From positions 62,001 through 126,000 of the forward strand of contig NZ_JAUMKC010000008.1 in assembly GCF_030519355.1 (NCBI RefSeq): a DNA stretch of 64,000 nucleotides, written 5' to 3'. Shown here in pieces: positions 26,301 through 33,738 of this stretch. The notes beneath the pieces were generated by a model, which saw only the letters and a list, made by a program, of their open reading frames with translations, was not told the DNA's origin and did not search any database. Numbering within the stretch: position 1 is the stretch's first letter; every line of letters starts with the position of its first letter. The translations under genes were made by a program, and so were the position numbers. Source of the stretch: Mucilaginibacter sp. L3T2-6. Lineage in GTDB: Bacteria; Bacteroidota; Bacteroidia; Sphingobacteriales; Sphingobacteriaceae.

Positions 26301-27018
26301 CAGAGTTCCAGAACGCTTCAACTGTTTGTCCGGATAGTGTACGGCCCGAAGCATCCGTAATGGTGCCCGAGATCATAATAGCGCCCTCACCTCTGAAAGG
26401 TGCGAAATCTTTACCTGCCTGCTTGCTTTCTTTTTGATAACGGTCGATCGCAAACAGCGCTGCCTTAGCGTTTAAGGTATCGAAAATAGTTTCAACAATC
26501 AGCAGGTCGGCGCCGCCATCAACCAATCCGCGAACCTGGTCGTAATAGGCTTCAGCGAGGTCGTCAAATGTAACGGCACGGTAACCCGGGTCGTTAACGT
26601 CAGGCGATAATGAAGCCGTACGGTTAGTCGGGCCGATTGCACCAGCCACAAAGCGCGGTTTATGAGGTGTCCTGGCATTATATTCATCAGCAACTTCCCG
26701 GGCGATACGGGCGCCTTCGTAACTTAGCTCATAGGCCAAGTCTTCCATCTGGTAATCAGCCAGCGAGATGCGCTGCGTGCTAAACGTGTTTGTTTCAATG
26801 ATATCCGCACCTGCGTCCAGGTATTCGGCATGGATCGCCTTGATAATATCCGGCCGTGTAATATTTAGCAAGTCGTTATTACCCTGCAGGTCTGTAGGGT
26901 GGTTACGGAAACGCTCACCGCGGAAGTCGGCCTCCTTCAGCTGGTAACGCTGAATCATGGTGCCCATTGCTCCGTCAATAACCAGTATGCGTTTTTCTAG
27001 TTCTTTTCTAATATCCAT
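23308..27018 (-). CDS. metH: Cobalamin-dependent methionine synthase
   Basis: 1236 residues, full length. Domain order: homocysteine-binding barrel ([22 protein letters not shown] and the zinc cysteines of [10 protein letters not shown]), pterin-binding barrel ([20 protein letters not shown]), cobalamin cap and B12 domain ([19 protein letters not shown], with the cobalt-ligand histidine) and AdoMet-binding reactivation domain ([17 protein letters not shown]). It transfers the methyl group of 5-methyl-THF to homocysteine. A SAM-I riboswitch precedes it by about 135 bases, so expression should fall when SAM is plentiful. metF follows on the same strand. Confidence 0.98.
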   Translation of the reverse strand: MDIRKELEKRILVIDGAMGTMIQRYQLKEADFRGERFRNHPTDLQGNNDLLNITRPDIIKAIHAEYLDAGADIIETNTFSTQRISLADYQMEDLAYELSYEGARIAREVADEYNARTPHKPRFVAGAIGPTNRTASLSPDVNDPGYRAVTFDDLAEAYYDQVRGLVDGGADLLIVETIFDTLNAKAALFAIDRYQKESKQAGKDFAPFRGEGAIMISGTITDASGRTLSGQTVEAFWNSVRHANLLSVGLNCALGAKEMRPHIEELSVKADVFISAYPNAGLPNEFGQYDETAHETAHQVDDFMKAGLVNIVGGCCGTTPEHIKCIAERAAKYPPRLIPQVEPYMRLSGLEAVTITPESIFVNVGERTNITGSPKFSKLILAENYEEALTVARQQVEGGAQVIDINMDEGMIDSEAVMVKFLNLVASEPDIAKLPIMIDSSKWTVIEAGLKCIQGKGIVNSISLKEGEEKFKEQAHKILSYGAATVVMAFDETGQADSLQRRIEICKRSYDILVNEVGFPPQDIIFDPNILTVATGLEEHNNYAVDFIEATRWIKQNLPLAKVSGGVSNISFSFRGNNVVREAMHSAFLYHAIKAGMDMGIVNAGMLEVYEEIPKDLLEMVEDVLLNRRPDATERLVEFAETIKSKGKTIEKDEEWRRGTVQQRLSHALVKGIIEYLDDDVEEARQQYARPLEVIEGPLMDGMNIVGDLFGAGKMFLPQVVKSARVMKKAVAYLLPFIEEEKKLLPAGEEGASSSAGKVLMATVKGDVHDIGKNIVGVVLACNNFEVIDLGVMVPAQRIIEEAKKQNVDIIGLSGLITPSLDEMVHFAKEMEREGFTIPLIIGGATTSRIHAAVKVAPNYSGAAIHVLDASRSVTVCSSLMNKETREGYIQGIKDEYAKAREAHLNKRSDKRFVTIEEARKGGFQISLDGDVAVKPSFTGTKVIDDFPLEELLPYIDWTPFFHTWELRGSYPKIFDDKFVGDEAKKLFGDAQKLLKKIIDGKLLKASGVIGFWPANSVGDDIELYTDESRKTVLTKIHTLRQQAEKVKGEPYYALSDFIATKESEVPDYFGGFAVTAGLGCDALVAKFEKDYDDYNSIMTKALADRLAEAFAEKMHELVRKKYWGYANGEQLSNEELIKEEYQGIRPAPGYPACPDHTEKTTLFNLLKAEDSVGMHLTESLAMTPAASVSGFYFAHPQARYFGLGKISKDQVEDYAKRKGMALEEAERWLGPNLNY

Positions 27019-27024
27019 TTTGTT

Positions 27025-27112
27025 GAATCAGGTGATTGCGCTGATTTTAATGATTACATTGAGTTTTGATGGAAGAATCAGTGAAATCAAATAATCAGTG
27101 AAATCAAAAAAT
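27025..27112. repeat. Degenerate AATCAGTGAAATCA repeat in the metH leader
   Basis: AATCAGTGAAATCAA occurs twice at 27077-27105 with a 15-base period, preceded by weaker variants (GGTGATTGCGCTGATTTTAA, ATGATTACATTGA). It lies between the riboswitch and the metH start codon, so it is part of the transcript leader. Confidence 0.65.
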
Positions 27113-27152
27113 TAATGCTTATCTCGAAAAGTCCGGTGTTAGTTTGACTTTC

Positions 27153-27259
27153 GCTTATCTTTCCAGGGGCCATTTGGCCGCCGGGTAGAATGTAGCACCT
27201 TGTAAGCACAGGTTGCTAAGACATCGCAGGGTCTAATCCCTCCGTCTTTCTCCATAAGC
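27153..27259 (-). promoter_or_regulatory. SAM-I (S-box) riboswitch upstream of metH
   Basis: On the minus strand the outer helix is GCTTAT at the 5' end and GATAAGC at the 3' end. Between them stand the S-box core elements in order: GACGGAGGGATTAGACCCTG, GTCTTAGCAACCTGTGC, AAGGTGCTACATTCTACCC and the closing GGAAAGATAAGC. Order and spacing match SAM-I aptamers. No intrinsic terminator is obvious between the aptamer and metH, so control may act on translation or by an unseen structure. Confidence 0.93.
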
Positions 27260-27263
27260 AGCA

Positions 27264-27271
27264 CAAAGATG
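27264..27271 (-). promoter_or_regulatory. Probable -7 box ahead of the SAM riboswitch
   Basis: Minus strand CATCTTTG is one base from TAnnTTTG and ends five bases before the first helix of the aptamer, exactly where a transcript start would give a complete riboswitch. Confidence 0.5.
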
Positions 27272-27434
27272 AGTATAAATGCGGTTACATGCAATAGGGA
27301 GAAGTTGCCATAGGATAAGAAAGAAAGCCTGAAGCCGCGGGTTTTTAGTCGTGAATATGGACTTGCTACGATTGACTATTTACATAGCTATAGCATCGAT
27401 GTGCGGAAGTGTGTTCGAAATAATTAAGGCCAAT

Positions 27435-27484
27435 AAAAAAGCCGGTGAGAGCACCAATAAAAATTATTGGGACTTCTCACCGGC
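27435..27484 (-). terminator. Terminator of the Bax inhibitor-1 gene
   Basis: Minus strand: GCCGGTGAGA pairs with TCTCACCGGC (27475-27484 with 27441-27450). An inner CCAATAA/TTATTGG stem extends the hairpin, and TTTTTT follows at 27440-27435. A plus-strand open frame over this region is a shadow of the hairpin. Confidence 0.9.
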
Positions 27485-27505
27485 TGATGGTAAAACTTAT
27501 GCTGA

Positions 27506-28237
27506 TTATTTCCTTCTGCCGAAAATACGGAGTAAGAAAATGAAAAGGTTGATGAAGTCAAGATATAGTGTTAGGCCACCCATCAACGCCATCTTTGAAG
27601 CAGATGCATCGCCGTACTCTAACCCCTGACCAATACGTTTTAATTTCTGAACGTCGTAAGCAGTCAAGCCTACAAATACAGCAACTCCGATATAGCTTAT
27701 GATCATGTCCAAACCTGTACTATGCAAGAAATAGTTAACAAATGAAGCTATAATAATACCTATTAAAAACATGATGAGTATCGAGCCAAATTTTGTTAAA
27801 TCTTGTCTTGTAGTATATCCTGCTATAGCCATCACCCCAAATAAAACGGAGGTGGTTAAAAAAACACCAAGGACTGAGCTTGCAGTAAATAGCCAAAGAA
27901 GATAGCTGAGGCTAATGCCCATTATAACCGAAAATGCTATGTATAACAAAGCTAACACGCCGTAGGACAGCCTGTTGAAACCGAAAGATATGATTAAAAC
28001 AAAGGCAAGCGGAGCGAACATCACAATAGTTCCCAACCCAGTGTTACGCCCTGTATTTTGATCTATTAACATGTTGAACAGACTGTGATCGTTTGCGAAA
28101 ATGTAAGCAAACGCTGCAGAAAGCCCTAACGCGACGAACATCCACAAGAATACGTTAGCAAGAAACTTACGGGTTGTGTCTGCTTCATTAATTTGTATTA
28201 CGTTGTCATAAACGTAATCAGGTTTATTATTTTCCAT
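27506..28237 (-). CDS. Bax inhibitor-1/YccA family membrane protein
   Basis: 243 residues with about seven membrane helices after a 25-residue cytoplasmic start (MENNKPDYVYDNVIQINEAD). Family marks include TTRKFLANVFLWMFVALGLS, a short loop, VFLTTSVLFGVMAIAGYTTRQDL and the C-terminal GLTAYDVQKLKRIGQ segment, then LYLDFINLFIFLLRIFGRRK. The family includes YccA and YetJ, implicated in membrane-protein quality control or pH-sensitive calcium leak; which applies here is unknown. Monocistronic, with a strong terminator. Confidence 0.95.
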   Translation of the reverse strand: MENNKPDYVYDNVIQINEADTTRKFLANVFLWMFVALGLSAAFAYIFANDHSLFNMLIDQNTGRNTGLGTIVMFAPLAFVLIISFGFNRLSYGVLALLYIAFSVIMGISLSYLLWLFTASSVLGVFLTTSVLFGVMAIAGYTTRQDLTKFGSILIMFLIGIIIASFVNYFLHSTGLDMIISYIGVAVFVGLTAYDVQKLKRIGQGLEYGDASASKMALMGGLTLYLDFINLFIFLLRIFGRRK

Positions 28238-28384
28238 TTCTTTATTTTAAAATTTGTTGTTCAAATGTAATTAGTAGATATGTAATTTAAGATATGAGAC
28301 ATAAGATTTTTTTCAAGGTTTATTCCCGCAGCATCCTAAATACTCACCTATAACGCAAATACATCAATTCTCGTACCCTTGCGC

Positions 28385-28951
28385 TTAATTCAGCCGTTTT
28401 GTCAGTTGTTCCTCAACTTTTTTAAATACCTGTAAAGGTTTAAGTGTACGCCAGGCCAGGTTGTCAAGTTCGCCGCCGAAATTAATGTAATAGTCAATAT
28501 TGTTTTGCTTAAATTCATCAATCACATGCTCCCTGAAGTTGATCCCTGCTATCCAGCCGTCTTCAACATCCTGGAACCATTCCTCATAATAACAATCGTC
28601 GGATGAATGGAAATTCAACACATTCTCGCCTATCAGGATGAAATGATTGATGCCATTGTCCATCATCAGCTCCAGTATTTCACGCTTTAACATCATGATA
28701 TCATTATTTATAGCATCGTTCCATTCGCCGATAAACTCTATGATGGTATAGCCACGGTCATAATCGGCAAACAGCACTTTCATATATAAAGTATTTGACC
28801 CGAATGAGTCCCACTGCGGGTGCAGCAGGTAATTGTAAACTTGTTTGTCGTATTCAAACTCACTGTATTGCGTAGCATAAAATGGCGAATACTCATCCTC
28901 CGATGCCACATAGTCATCACGCCATTTATAATATGGTTCTATCTCGTGCAT
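28385..28951 (-). CDS. Conserved Bacteroidota protein of unknown function
   Basis: 188 residues from the ATG at 28951 (MHEIEPYYKWRDDYVASEDE). The longer frame to 29053 overlaps the upstream gene. The protein is acidic and aromatic-rich, with no signal peptide. Blocks such as YNYLLHPQWDSFGSNTLYMK, EFIGEWNDAINNDIMMLKR, LIGENVLNFHSSDDCYYEEW and AWRTLKPLQVF look strongly conserved in style with proteins of related genomes, but no function is known to me. It starts 10 bases after the DUF4240-like gene and is likely the third gene of the murQ operon. Confidence 0.8.
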   Translation of the reverse strand: MHEIEPYYKWRDDYVASEDEYSPFYATQYSEFEYDKQVYNYLLHPQWDSFGSNTLYMKVLFADYDRGYTIIEFIGEWNDAINNDIMMLKREILELMMDNGINHFILIGENVLNFHSSDDCYYEEWFQDVEDGWIAGINFREHVIDEFKQNNIDYYINFGGELDNLAWRTLKPLQVFKKVEEQLTKRLN

Positions 28952-28961
28952 AAATATTCTC

Positions 28962-29639
28962 TCAGTTAAACTTATTCCAAAGTTTAGGGTATAAACCCGG
29001 CAACTCGCTTTCTTTCCAATCTTTACCCTTAGTTTTGGGGCCTCCAAAATCATAGTTCAACCCTTTATCAAAGGCCACATTCCGGGGGAAAGTATCATCT
29101 TCCTTCTTTTTCCCCGTTTTATTCTGATATGCCGTTGTAGAAACAAATAACAGATCTTCAAAATCCGGCACAACGCCTTTTTCAATAACATCGGCTAATG
29201 AATCGGGATCCTTAATTGTTTGTTCAAAAGTTTTTTGGCCCAAACCGATTAACCAGCAACGGAAATATAAATAGGTATCATCAGAGACGGAACCGTCAAT
29301 GATTTTATCGATAGCTACAATTTTATAATCGTCGGCTGCAATAATCTTTTTACACAAAATCACCTCAAAATCCACTATTTGCTCCGGCGTATATTGCGAT
29401 AGTTTTTGAATTATTATTTCTCCCTCTGCTTTTGTATTACCCTCCGAGGTATAAAAAGCATAATCTATTATTTTCCAAAATTCTTTCTCATCCATGTTAT
29501 TGCCTTTTTTAAATTCGGCAAATATCGTTTGTTTGCTTCGTTCCCCCGTGCGTGAACATGCAACTACAACAGCCATTGTTAACAATAAAAGAACTATGGA
29601 AAACATTATTTGTAAAAGTCTCGCTTTGGTAATTTTCAC
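28962..29639 (-). CDS. DUF4240-like protein, possible lipoprotein form
   Basis: 225 residues if translation begins at the GTG (29639), four bases after the murQ stop. The first ~30 residues form a lipoprotein-type signal (QIMFSIVLLLLTMAVVVACS). The core from MDEKEFWKIIDYAFYTSEGN resembles DUF4240 proteins, which normally begin at that methionine. An ATG at 29495 with AAGG seven bases upstream would give the cytoplasmic 177-residue form. Both starts are possible and would place the protein in different compartments. Other blocks: YLYFRCWLIGLGQKTFEQTI and FEDLLFVSTTAYQNKTGKK. Function unknown. Confidence 0.75.
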   Translation of the reverse strand: MKITKARLLQIMFSIVLLLLTMAVVVACSRTGERSKQTIFAEFKKGNNMDEKEFWKIIDYAFYTSEGNTKAEGEIIIQKLSQYTPEQIVDFEVILCKKIIAADDYKIVAIDKIIDGSVSDDTYLYFRCWLIGLGQKTFEQTIKDPDSLADVIEKGVVPDFEDLLFVSTTAYQNKTGKKKEDDTFPRNVAFDKGLNYDFGGPKTKGKDWKESELPGLYPKLWNKFN

Positions 29640-29643
29640 GGAG

Positions 29644-30453
29644 TTATTTCGTTAAAATTGCATCAACAGCTTTCCTGACGCTGCCATGTTTCAGCAACAA
29701 CTCATTGGCAGCCTTTTCATCCAGGCCCGTTTCGTTCATCACCATGCGCGTACCGCGGTCCACCAGCTTATTGTTGGTTAACGACATGTCGACCATCTTA
29801 TTTCCCTTTACCCGGCCCAGCTGTATCATTACACTGGTGCTCAGCATGTTTAACACCAATTTTTGTGCTGTCCCGGCCTTCATCCGGGTCGAGCCTGTTA
29901 AAAATTCCGGTCCGGTAACCACTTCTACCGGGTATTTTGCCTCCGCAGCTATGGGGCTTCCCGTATTACAAACTATACAACCCGTTAGCACATTGTTTTC
30001 ATTAGCTTTTTTTAACCCGCCAACCACATAGGGCGTAGTGCCGGATGCTGCAATACCTACCAAAATGTCCTTCTCGTTGATATCATATTCCTGCAGGTCG
30101 ATCCAGGCCTGTTCTGTGTCATCTTCAGCAAATTCAACAGCTTTACGAATAGCACCGTCACCGCCGGCTATAATACCTACCACCCAATCAAACGGAACGC
30201 CAAACGTGGGCGGGCATTCAGAAGCATCCACCACTCCCAGCCTGCCGCTCGTGCCGGCGCCGATATAAAATAACCGGCCGCCCTCCTTCATCTTTGCTGC
30301 TGTAACAGATGACAGCCGCTCAATCTGCGGCAACGCCTTTTCTACGGCCAGCGGCACACTTTGGTCCTCCCGGTTTATACTTTCAAGAATCTGCATAACC
30401 GGCATTTGCTCCAGGTGATTGTAGTGCGATTCCTTTTCAGTGATTCTTTCCAT
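29644..30453 (-). CDS. murQ: N-acetylmuramic acid 6-phosphate etherase
   Basis: 269 residues from the ATG at 30453 (MERITEKESHYNHLEQMPVM). The open frame extends to 30705, but those 84 residues cover the divergent promoter region. It is a SIS-fold lyase that cleaves the lactyl ether of MurNAc-6-phosphate to GlcNAc-6-phosphate in cell-wall recycling. Marks: YIGAGTSGRLGVVDASECPPTFG region, AEDDTEQAWIDLQ, GIAASGTTPYVVGGL and GPEFLTGSTRMKAGTAQKLV. It heads a probable operon with the DUF4240-like and unknown genes, and is divergent from the S41 protease gene. Confidence 0.96.
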   Translation of the reverse strand: MERITEKESHYNHLEQMPVMQILESINREDQSVPLAVEKALPQIERLSSVTAAKMKEGGRLFYIGAGTSGRLGVVDASECPPTFGVPFDWVVGIIAGGDGAIRKAVEFAEDDTEQAWIDLQEYDINEKDILVGIAASGTTPYVVGGLKKANENNVLTGCIVCNTGSPIAAEAKYPVEVVTGPEFLTGSTRMKAGTAQKLVLNMLSTSVMIQLGRVKGNKMVDMSLTNNKLVDRGTRMVMNETGLDEKAANELLLKHGSVRKAVDAILTK

Positions 30454-30559
30454 TAGCACAAAATTGGAGAAAAGATGTGAGATTTTAATCCGGAAACTCA
30501 GTAAAGAGTTTTTTTGACTAAGTGCGCTTATCGTTTTAGCTGTTTGTAACAATCTTTTG

Positions 30560-30589
30560 GACTTTACTGACTTTCCGGACTTTACGACT
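30560..30589. repeat. 9-nt tandem array next to the S41 promoter
   Basis: GACTTTACT, GACTTTCCG, GACTTTAC, GACT: about 3.3 units with a 9-base period, ending eight bases before the TAACTTTG box. It is the same unit and layout as at 5771-5806. Confidence 0.75.
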
Positions 30590-30597
30590 AAAAATCT

Positions 30598-30605
30598 TAA
30601 CTTTG
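30598..30605 (+). promoter_or_regulatory. -7 promoter box of the S41 peptidase gene
   Basis: TAACTTTG, an exact TAnnTTTG match, 14 bases before the ATG at 30620. Confidence 0.65.
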
Positions 30606-30619
30606 TACTAATACGATAA

Positions 30620-32215
30620 ATGAAACGAGCTGCAGGGATAATTTTCAGAACGGCGCTATTGGTAACGCTGGGTGTTGTTATTGGCGTTTTCATCAGCAAC
30701 CGCAACCTGATGAATCAAAGCCTTGGCTTTTCGCTGGAGGAAAATGACAAAATATCCAAAGTTCTTAACCTGGTGCAGCAGAGATATGTAGATTCTATTA
30801 ATGTTGACAGTATTGAGGGCGTTACCGTTAACAATATGCTGCAGCACCTCGACCCGCACTCAATTTACCTGCCCGAACAAAAAGCCACATCAATTAATGA
30901 GGGATTATCCGGCGGTTTTACAGGGATTGGCATTGAATACCAATTACTGCGCGACACCATGGTGATCACACAAATCTATCCCGGCGGACCTGCCGCGAAA
31001 GCTGGCCTGGTCTCTGGCGACAGGATCATAGATGTTGACGGCAAAAAGTTTTCGGGAACACACTTGACCGTAAAAAAGGTCAATACAATACTTCACGGCC
31101 AAAACAATTCGCCGATGGTGCTTGCGGTTAGTCCGCCTGGCTCTTACATCAAAAAATCGTTTACATTAAAACGCGGCCATGTGCCCAACAGCACTATAGA
31201 TGCTGCTTACATGGCAGGCCCGATGGTAGGCTATATAAAAATCAGCAAATTTGGCCTTACTACAGATGCCGATTTCAGGGAGGCTATCGCAAAACTTAAG
31301 ACCGAAGGATTACAAAAGCTGGTGCTCGATTTACGCGGAAACGGGGGCGGATACCTGAATACCGCTACTGCCCTCGCCGACGAATTTTTAACCAAAGGCA
31401 AATTGATAGTTTATACGCAGGGAGCACACGAAGAACGACGGGATTATTTTGCCACAGATTCAGGCTCGTTTCAGACTGGTAAAGTTGCCGTTATGATAGA
31501 TGAGTATTCTGCTTCGGCCAGCGAGATATTAGCGGGAGCCCTGCAGGATTTAGACCGGGCGGTTATTGTTGGGCGGCGCTCATTTGGCAAAGGATTGGTG
31601 CAGCAGCAGTTTGCCTTCGGCGATGGTTCAGCCGTAAATTTAACTATCGCAAGGTATTACACACCATCGGGGCGGTCCATTCAAAAATCATATAAGGGCG
31701 GTATCGAAAGCTATCACAACGAAATAGCCGAGCGGATGCGCAAAGGCGAGTTATTTTCGGCCCAAAGCAATCTTAACGACAGCATCTTTAAAAAGCCATC
31801 GCCTTACCATACCGCCAGCGGCCGTAAAGTGTTCAGCGGCGGCGGTATTATGCCTGATGTTTTTGTACCCGCCGATACGACCGGTGAAACTTATCTTTTG
31901 GAAGACCTAAGCGACCAGCAGCTTTTCACCGCCTACACCATAGATACCTTACAACCTGTGTTGAATTCCTTCAGTTCGTCAGATGATTTTATAAAGAAGT
32001 ATGAAGTAAGTGATGATGATTTCCGTAAGTTTATGCTTTATGCATCGCAGACTATAAAAGAAGTAAATCCGCAGGAAGCGCTGGACTCAAAATCAGCCAT
32101 AAAAGCTATGCTGAAAGCATCGGCCGCCCGGTTTAAATGGGGCGATAATGCTTATTTTGAGGCTATGAACGTTGGCGACGAAACGCTATTAAAAGCAATA
32201 CAAGCTGTTGACTAA
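30620..32215 (+). CDS. S41 family C-terminal processing peptidase (CtpA-like)
   Basis: 531 residues. An N-terminal membrane anchor (GIIFRTALLVTLGVVIGVFI) precedes a helical S41 N-domain (NKISKVLNLVQQRYVDSI-like). A PDZ domain (TGIGIEYQLLRDTMVITQIY, GDRIIDVDGKKFSG) comes next, then the catalytic core. The nucleophile is the serine in EYSASASEILAGALQD and the general-base lysine is in RRSFGKGLVQQQF. A C-terminal ~130 residues (SDDFIKKYEVSDDDFRKFML) match Bacteroidota members. It is a periplasmic protease that acts on C-termini of exported proteins. Divergent from murQ. Confidence 0.95.
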   Translation: MKRAAGIIFRTALLVTLGVVIGVFISNRNLMNQSLGFSLEENDKISKVLNLVQQRYVDSINVDSIEGVTVNNMLQHLDPHSIYLPEQKATSINEGLSGGFTGIGIEYQLLRDTMVITQIYPGGPAAKAGLVSGDRIIDVDGKKFSGTHLTVKKVNTILHGQNNSPMVLAVSPPGSYIKKSFTLKRGHVPNSTIDAAYMAGPMVGYIKISKFGLTTDADFREAIAKLKTEGLQKLVLDLRGNGGGYLNTATALADEFLTKGKLIVYTQGAHEERRDYFATDSGSFQTGKVAVMIDEYSASASEILAGALQDLDRAVIVGRRSFGKGLVQQQFAFGDGSAVNLTIARYYTPSGRSIQKSYKGGIESYHNEIAERMRKGELFSAQSNLNDSIFKKPSPYHTASGRKVFSGGGIMPDVFVPADTTGETYLLEDLSDQQLFTAYTIDTLQPVLNSFSSSDDFIKKYEVSDDDFRKFMLYASQTIKEVNPQEALDSKSAIKAMLKASAARFKWGDNAYFEAMNVGDETLLKAIQAVD

Positions 32216-32313
32216 GTCTTGAGTCATCGGGCTGAGGTCAGGATGTAAGGCCGTCGTAATAGTTGAAAATTCAGTTTCATCAACGTTAAAATACCTATGA
32301 TTCAAACGCTATA

Positions 32314-32329
32314 AAGCCGGTATCGGCTT
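32314..32329 (-). terminator. Possible terminator of the amine oxidase gene
   Basis: AAGCCG at 32314-32319 and CGGCTT at 32324-32329 form a short hairpin just beyond the stop of the minus-strand gene, with TTTATA after it on that strand. The stem is short and the T run weak. Confidence 0.4.
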
Positions 32330-32339
32330 AATCACACCG

Positions 32340-33647
32340 TTATGCCAGGCTGATTATTTTTTTCGCTGTATTGAGCCCACTGGTCAGGGCCGCTTCTACC
32401 GTGCCCATGGCAGGCCCTTCGTATAAATATTCCCCTGCGAAGAAGATCGTGTTATCAACAGGCTCACTTAAAATTTTTCTTGCGCCCGCGGCGTCAACAG
32501 TATCATAGGCGTATGAGCCCCGTGTGAACGGGTCGGCGGTCCAGTTGGCTACCTCAAACGCAATCAGTTTATTTTTCAATTCATCCCGAGACAATTTAAA
32601 AATGTTTGCAATTGATTGCAGGCATAGCTGTAATATTTCCTCCGGCGGCGTATCTTTTTGTTTTGCGGCAGGTAATCCGCCAAGCCAGCCGGTTAAAACC
32701 GGACTTTGTTGCGGCGATTGTGTCCACCAGGTGGGGATAATTTCCCCGGATAATATAAAACCCATGTCCTTAAGGTTGGCGCCCACACGTTTTGCGGTTT
32801 CCCCATCTTCCCAAAATGGCGCACTAAATTCAAGCAGGATCTTTAATATGGAACCAAAACCCATTTGCTTTAAGGCACTGCTATAGCCAGGAATCGCGGG
32901 AGAAAAAGTAACCGCCCCCCGTTCATTTTTGTTGGCCTGCAAAACGCCCAGTGGCATTGCGGCCAGCAATTGGCTGGCTTCATAAAGCGCCCCGTCATCA
33001 GTCGCGACCCTTACATTACCGGGCTGCCATGATACCTCCTTCACCACGGCGTTCAGATATATCTTGGCTCCTGCCCGTCTGCTCATGTCTTCCAGGTGCT
33101 TAATCATTTTGCCGTACCCGCCTTTTACACGATGCTGCGCTTCAAAATCTTCGCCTTGCCATTCATCGCGCAAAGCGAATGAACTGGCTCTCGCCGGGTC
33201 GGCAGTGTCATAGCCAGATACAAAACCGATCACCGATGCCCGCAATTCATCAAATTCTCCCGTGGGAAATTCCCTGTCCAGGAAATCCTGAATGCTTATG
33301 TCTTTTTTAAGCCGGGCGAGTTTATCAACTACCTTATCCCAATCTTCAAAGCCGCTGTCTTCTGTAAATTTTCCATCACGGTAACGCATCATTTGTTCGA
33401 CAGCGGACTGGTATTCGATATCAGCTTCTTTTAACAAATTCAGCGTTACCGGTAAATCGCCATGAATAAACTCGGCGCCAAGTTCAGCATTCTTAGAAAA
33501 CAATTGATTATGCAGCGTATGGATGCGTCCGCCGCAGCGGTTACGGGCCTCCAATACAGCTACTTTCTTTCCTGCGCTGCTTAATACATGTGCAGCCATC
33601 AGGCCTGTTGCACCCGCACCTATGATGAGAATATCAGCTTTGCTCAT
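32340..33647 (-). CDS. Flavin-dependent amine oxidase family protein
   Basis: 435 residues, no signal peptide. The FAD-binding start is ADILIIGAGATGLMAAHVLS followed by EARNRCGGRIHTL. It ends with the second flavin motif FFAGEYLYEGPAMGTVEAAL. The GYGKMIKHLEDMSRRAGAKI and EVANWTADPFTRGSYAYDTV blocks are typical of the monoamine oxidase superfamily. Members oxidise primary or polyamines, or desaturate other substrates; the substrate here is not readable. It lies 91 bases downstream of the GH2 gene on the same strand and could be transcribed with it. Cytoplasmic. Confidence 0.92.
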   Translation of the reverse strand: MSKADILIIGAGATGLMAAHVLSSAGKKVAVLEARNRCGGRIHTLHNQLFSKNAELGAEFIHGDLPVTLNLLKEADIEYQSAVEQMMRYRDGKFTEDSGFEDWDKVVDKLARLKKDISIQDFLDREFPTGEFDELRASVIGFVSGYDTADPARASSFALRDEWQGEDFEAQHRVKGGYGKMIKHLEDMSRRAGAKIYLNAVVKEVSWQPGNVRVATDDGALYEASQLLAAMPLGVLQANKNERGAVTFSPAIPGYSSALKQMGFGSILKILLEFSAPFWEDGETAKRVGANLKDMGFILSGEIIPTWWTQSPQQSPVLTGWLGGLPAAKQKDTPPEEILQLCLQSIANIFKLSRDELKNKLIAFEVANWTADPFTRGSYAYDTVDAAGARKILSEPVDNTIFFAGEYLYEGPAMGTVEAALTSGLNTAKKIISLA

Positions 33648-33738
33648 TGAAATTTATAAGCAGATTTTGCGGGTATTGTTTAGATGATTTTGCAACCTGT
33701 CGGCTACGCTGCTCTACCCTTTCTAACCTTATCAGCCT

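Noticed and set aside
27351-27629. Plus-strand open frame of 92 codons
   Set aside because: It lies over the terminator hairpin and the 3' end of the Bax inhibitor-1 gene on the other strand; composition and position mark it as a shadow.
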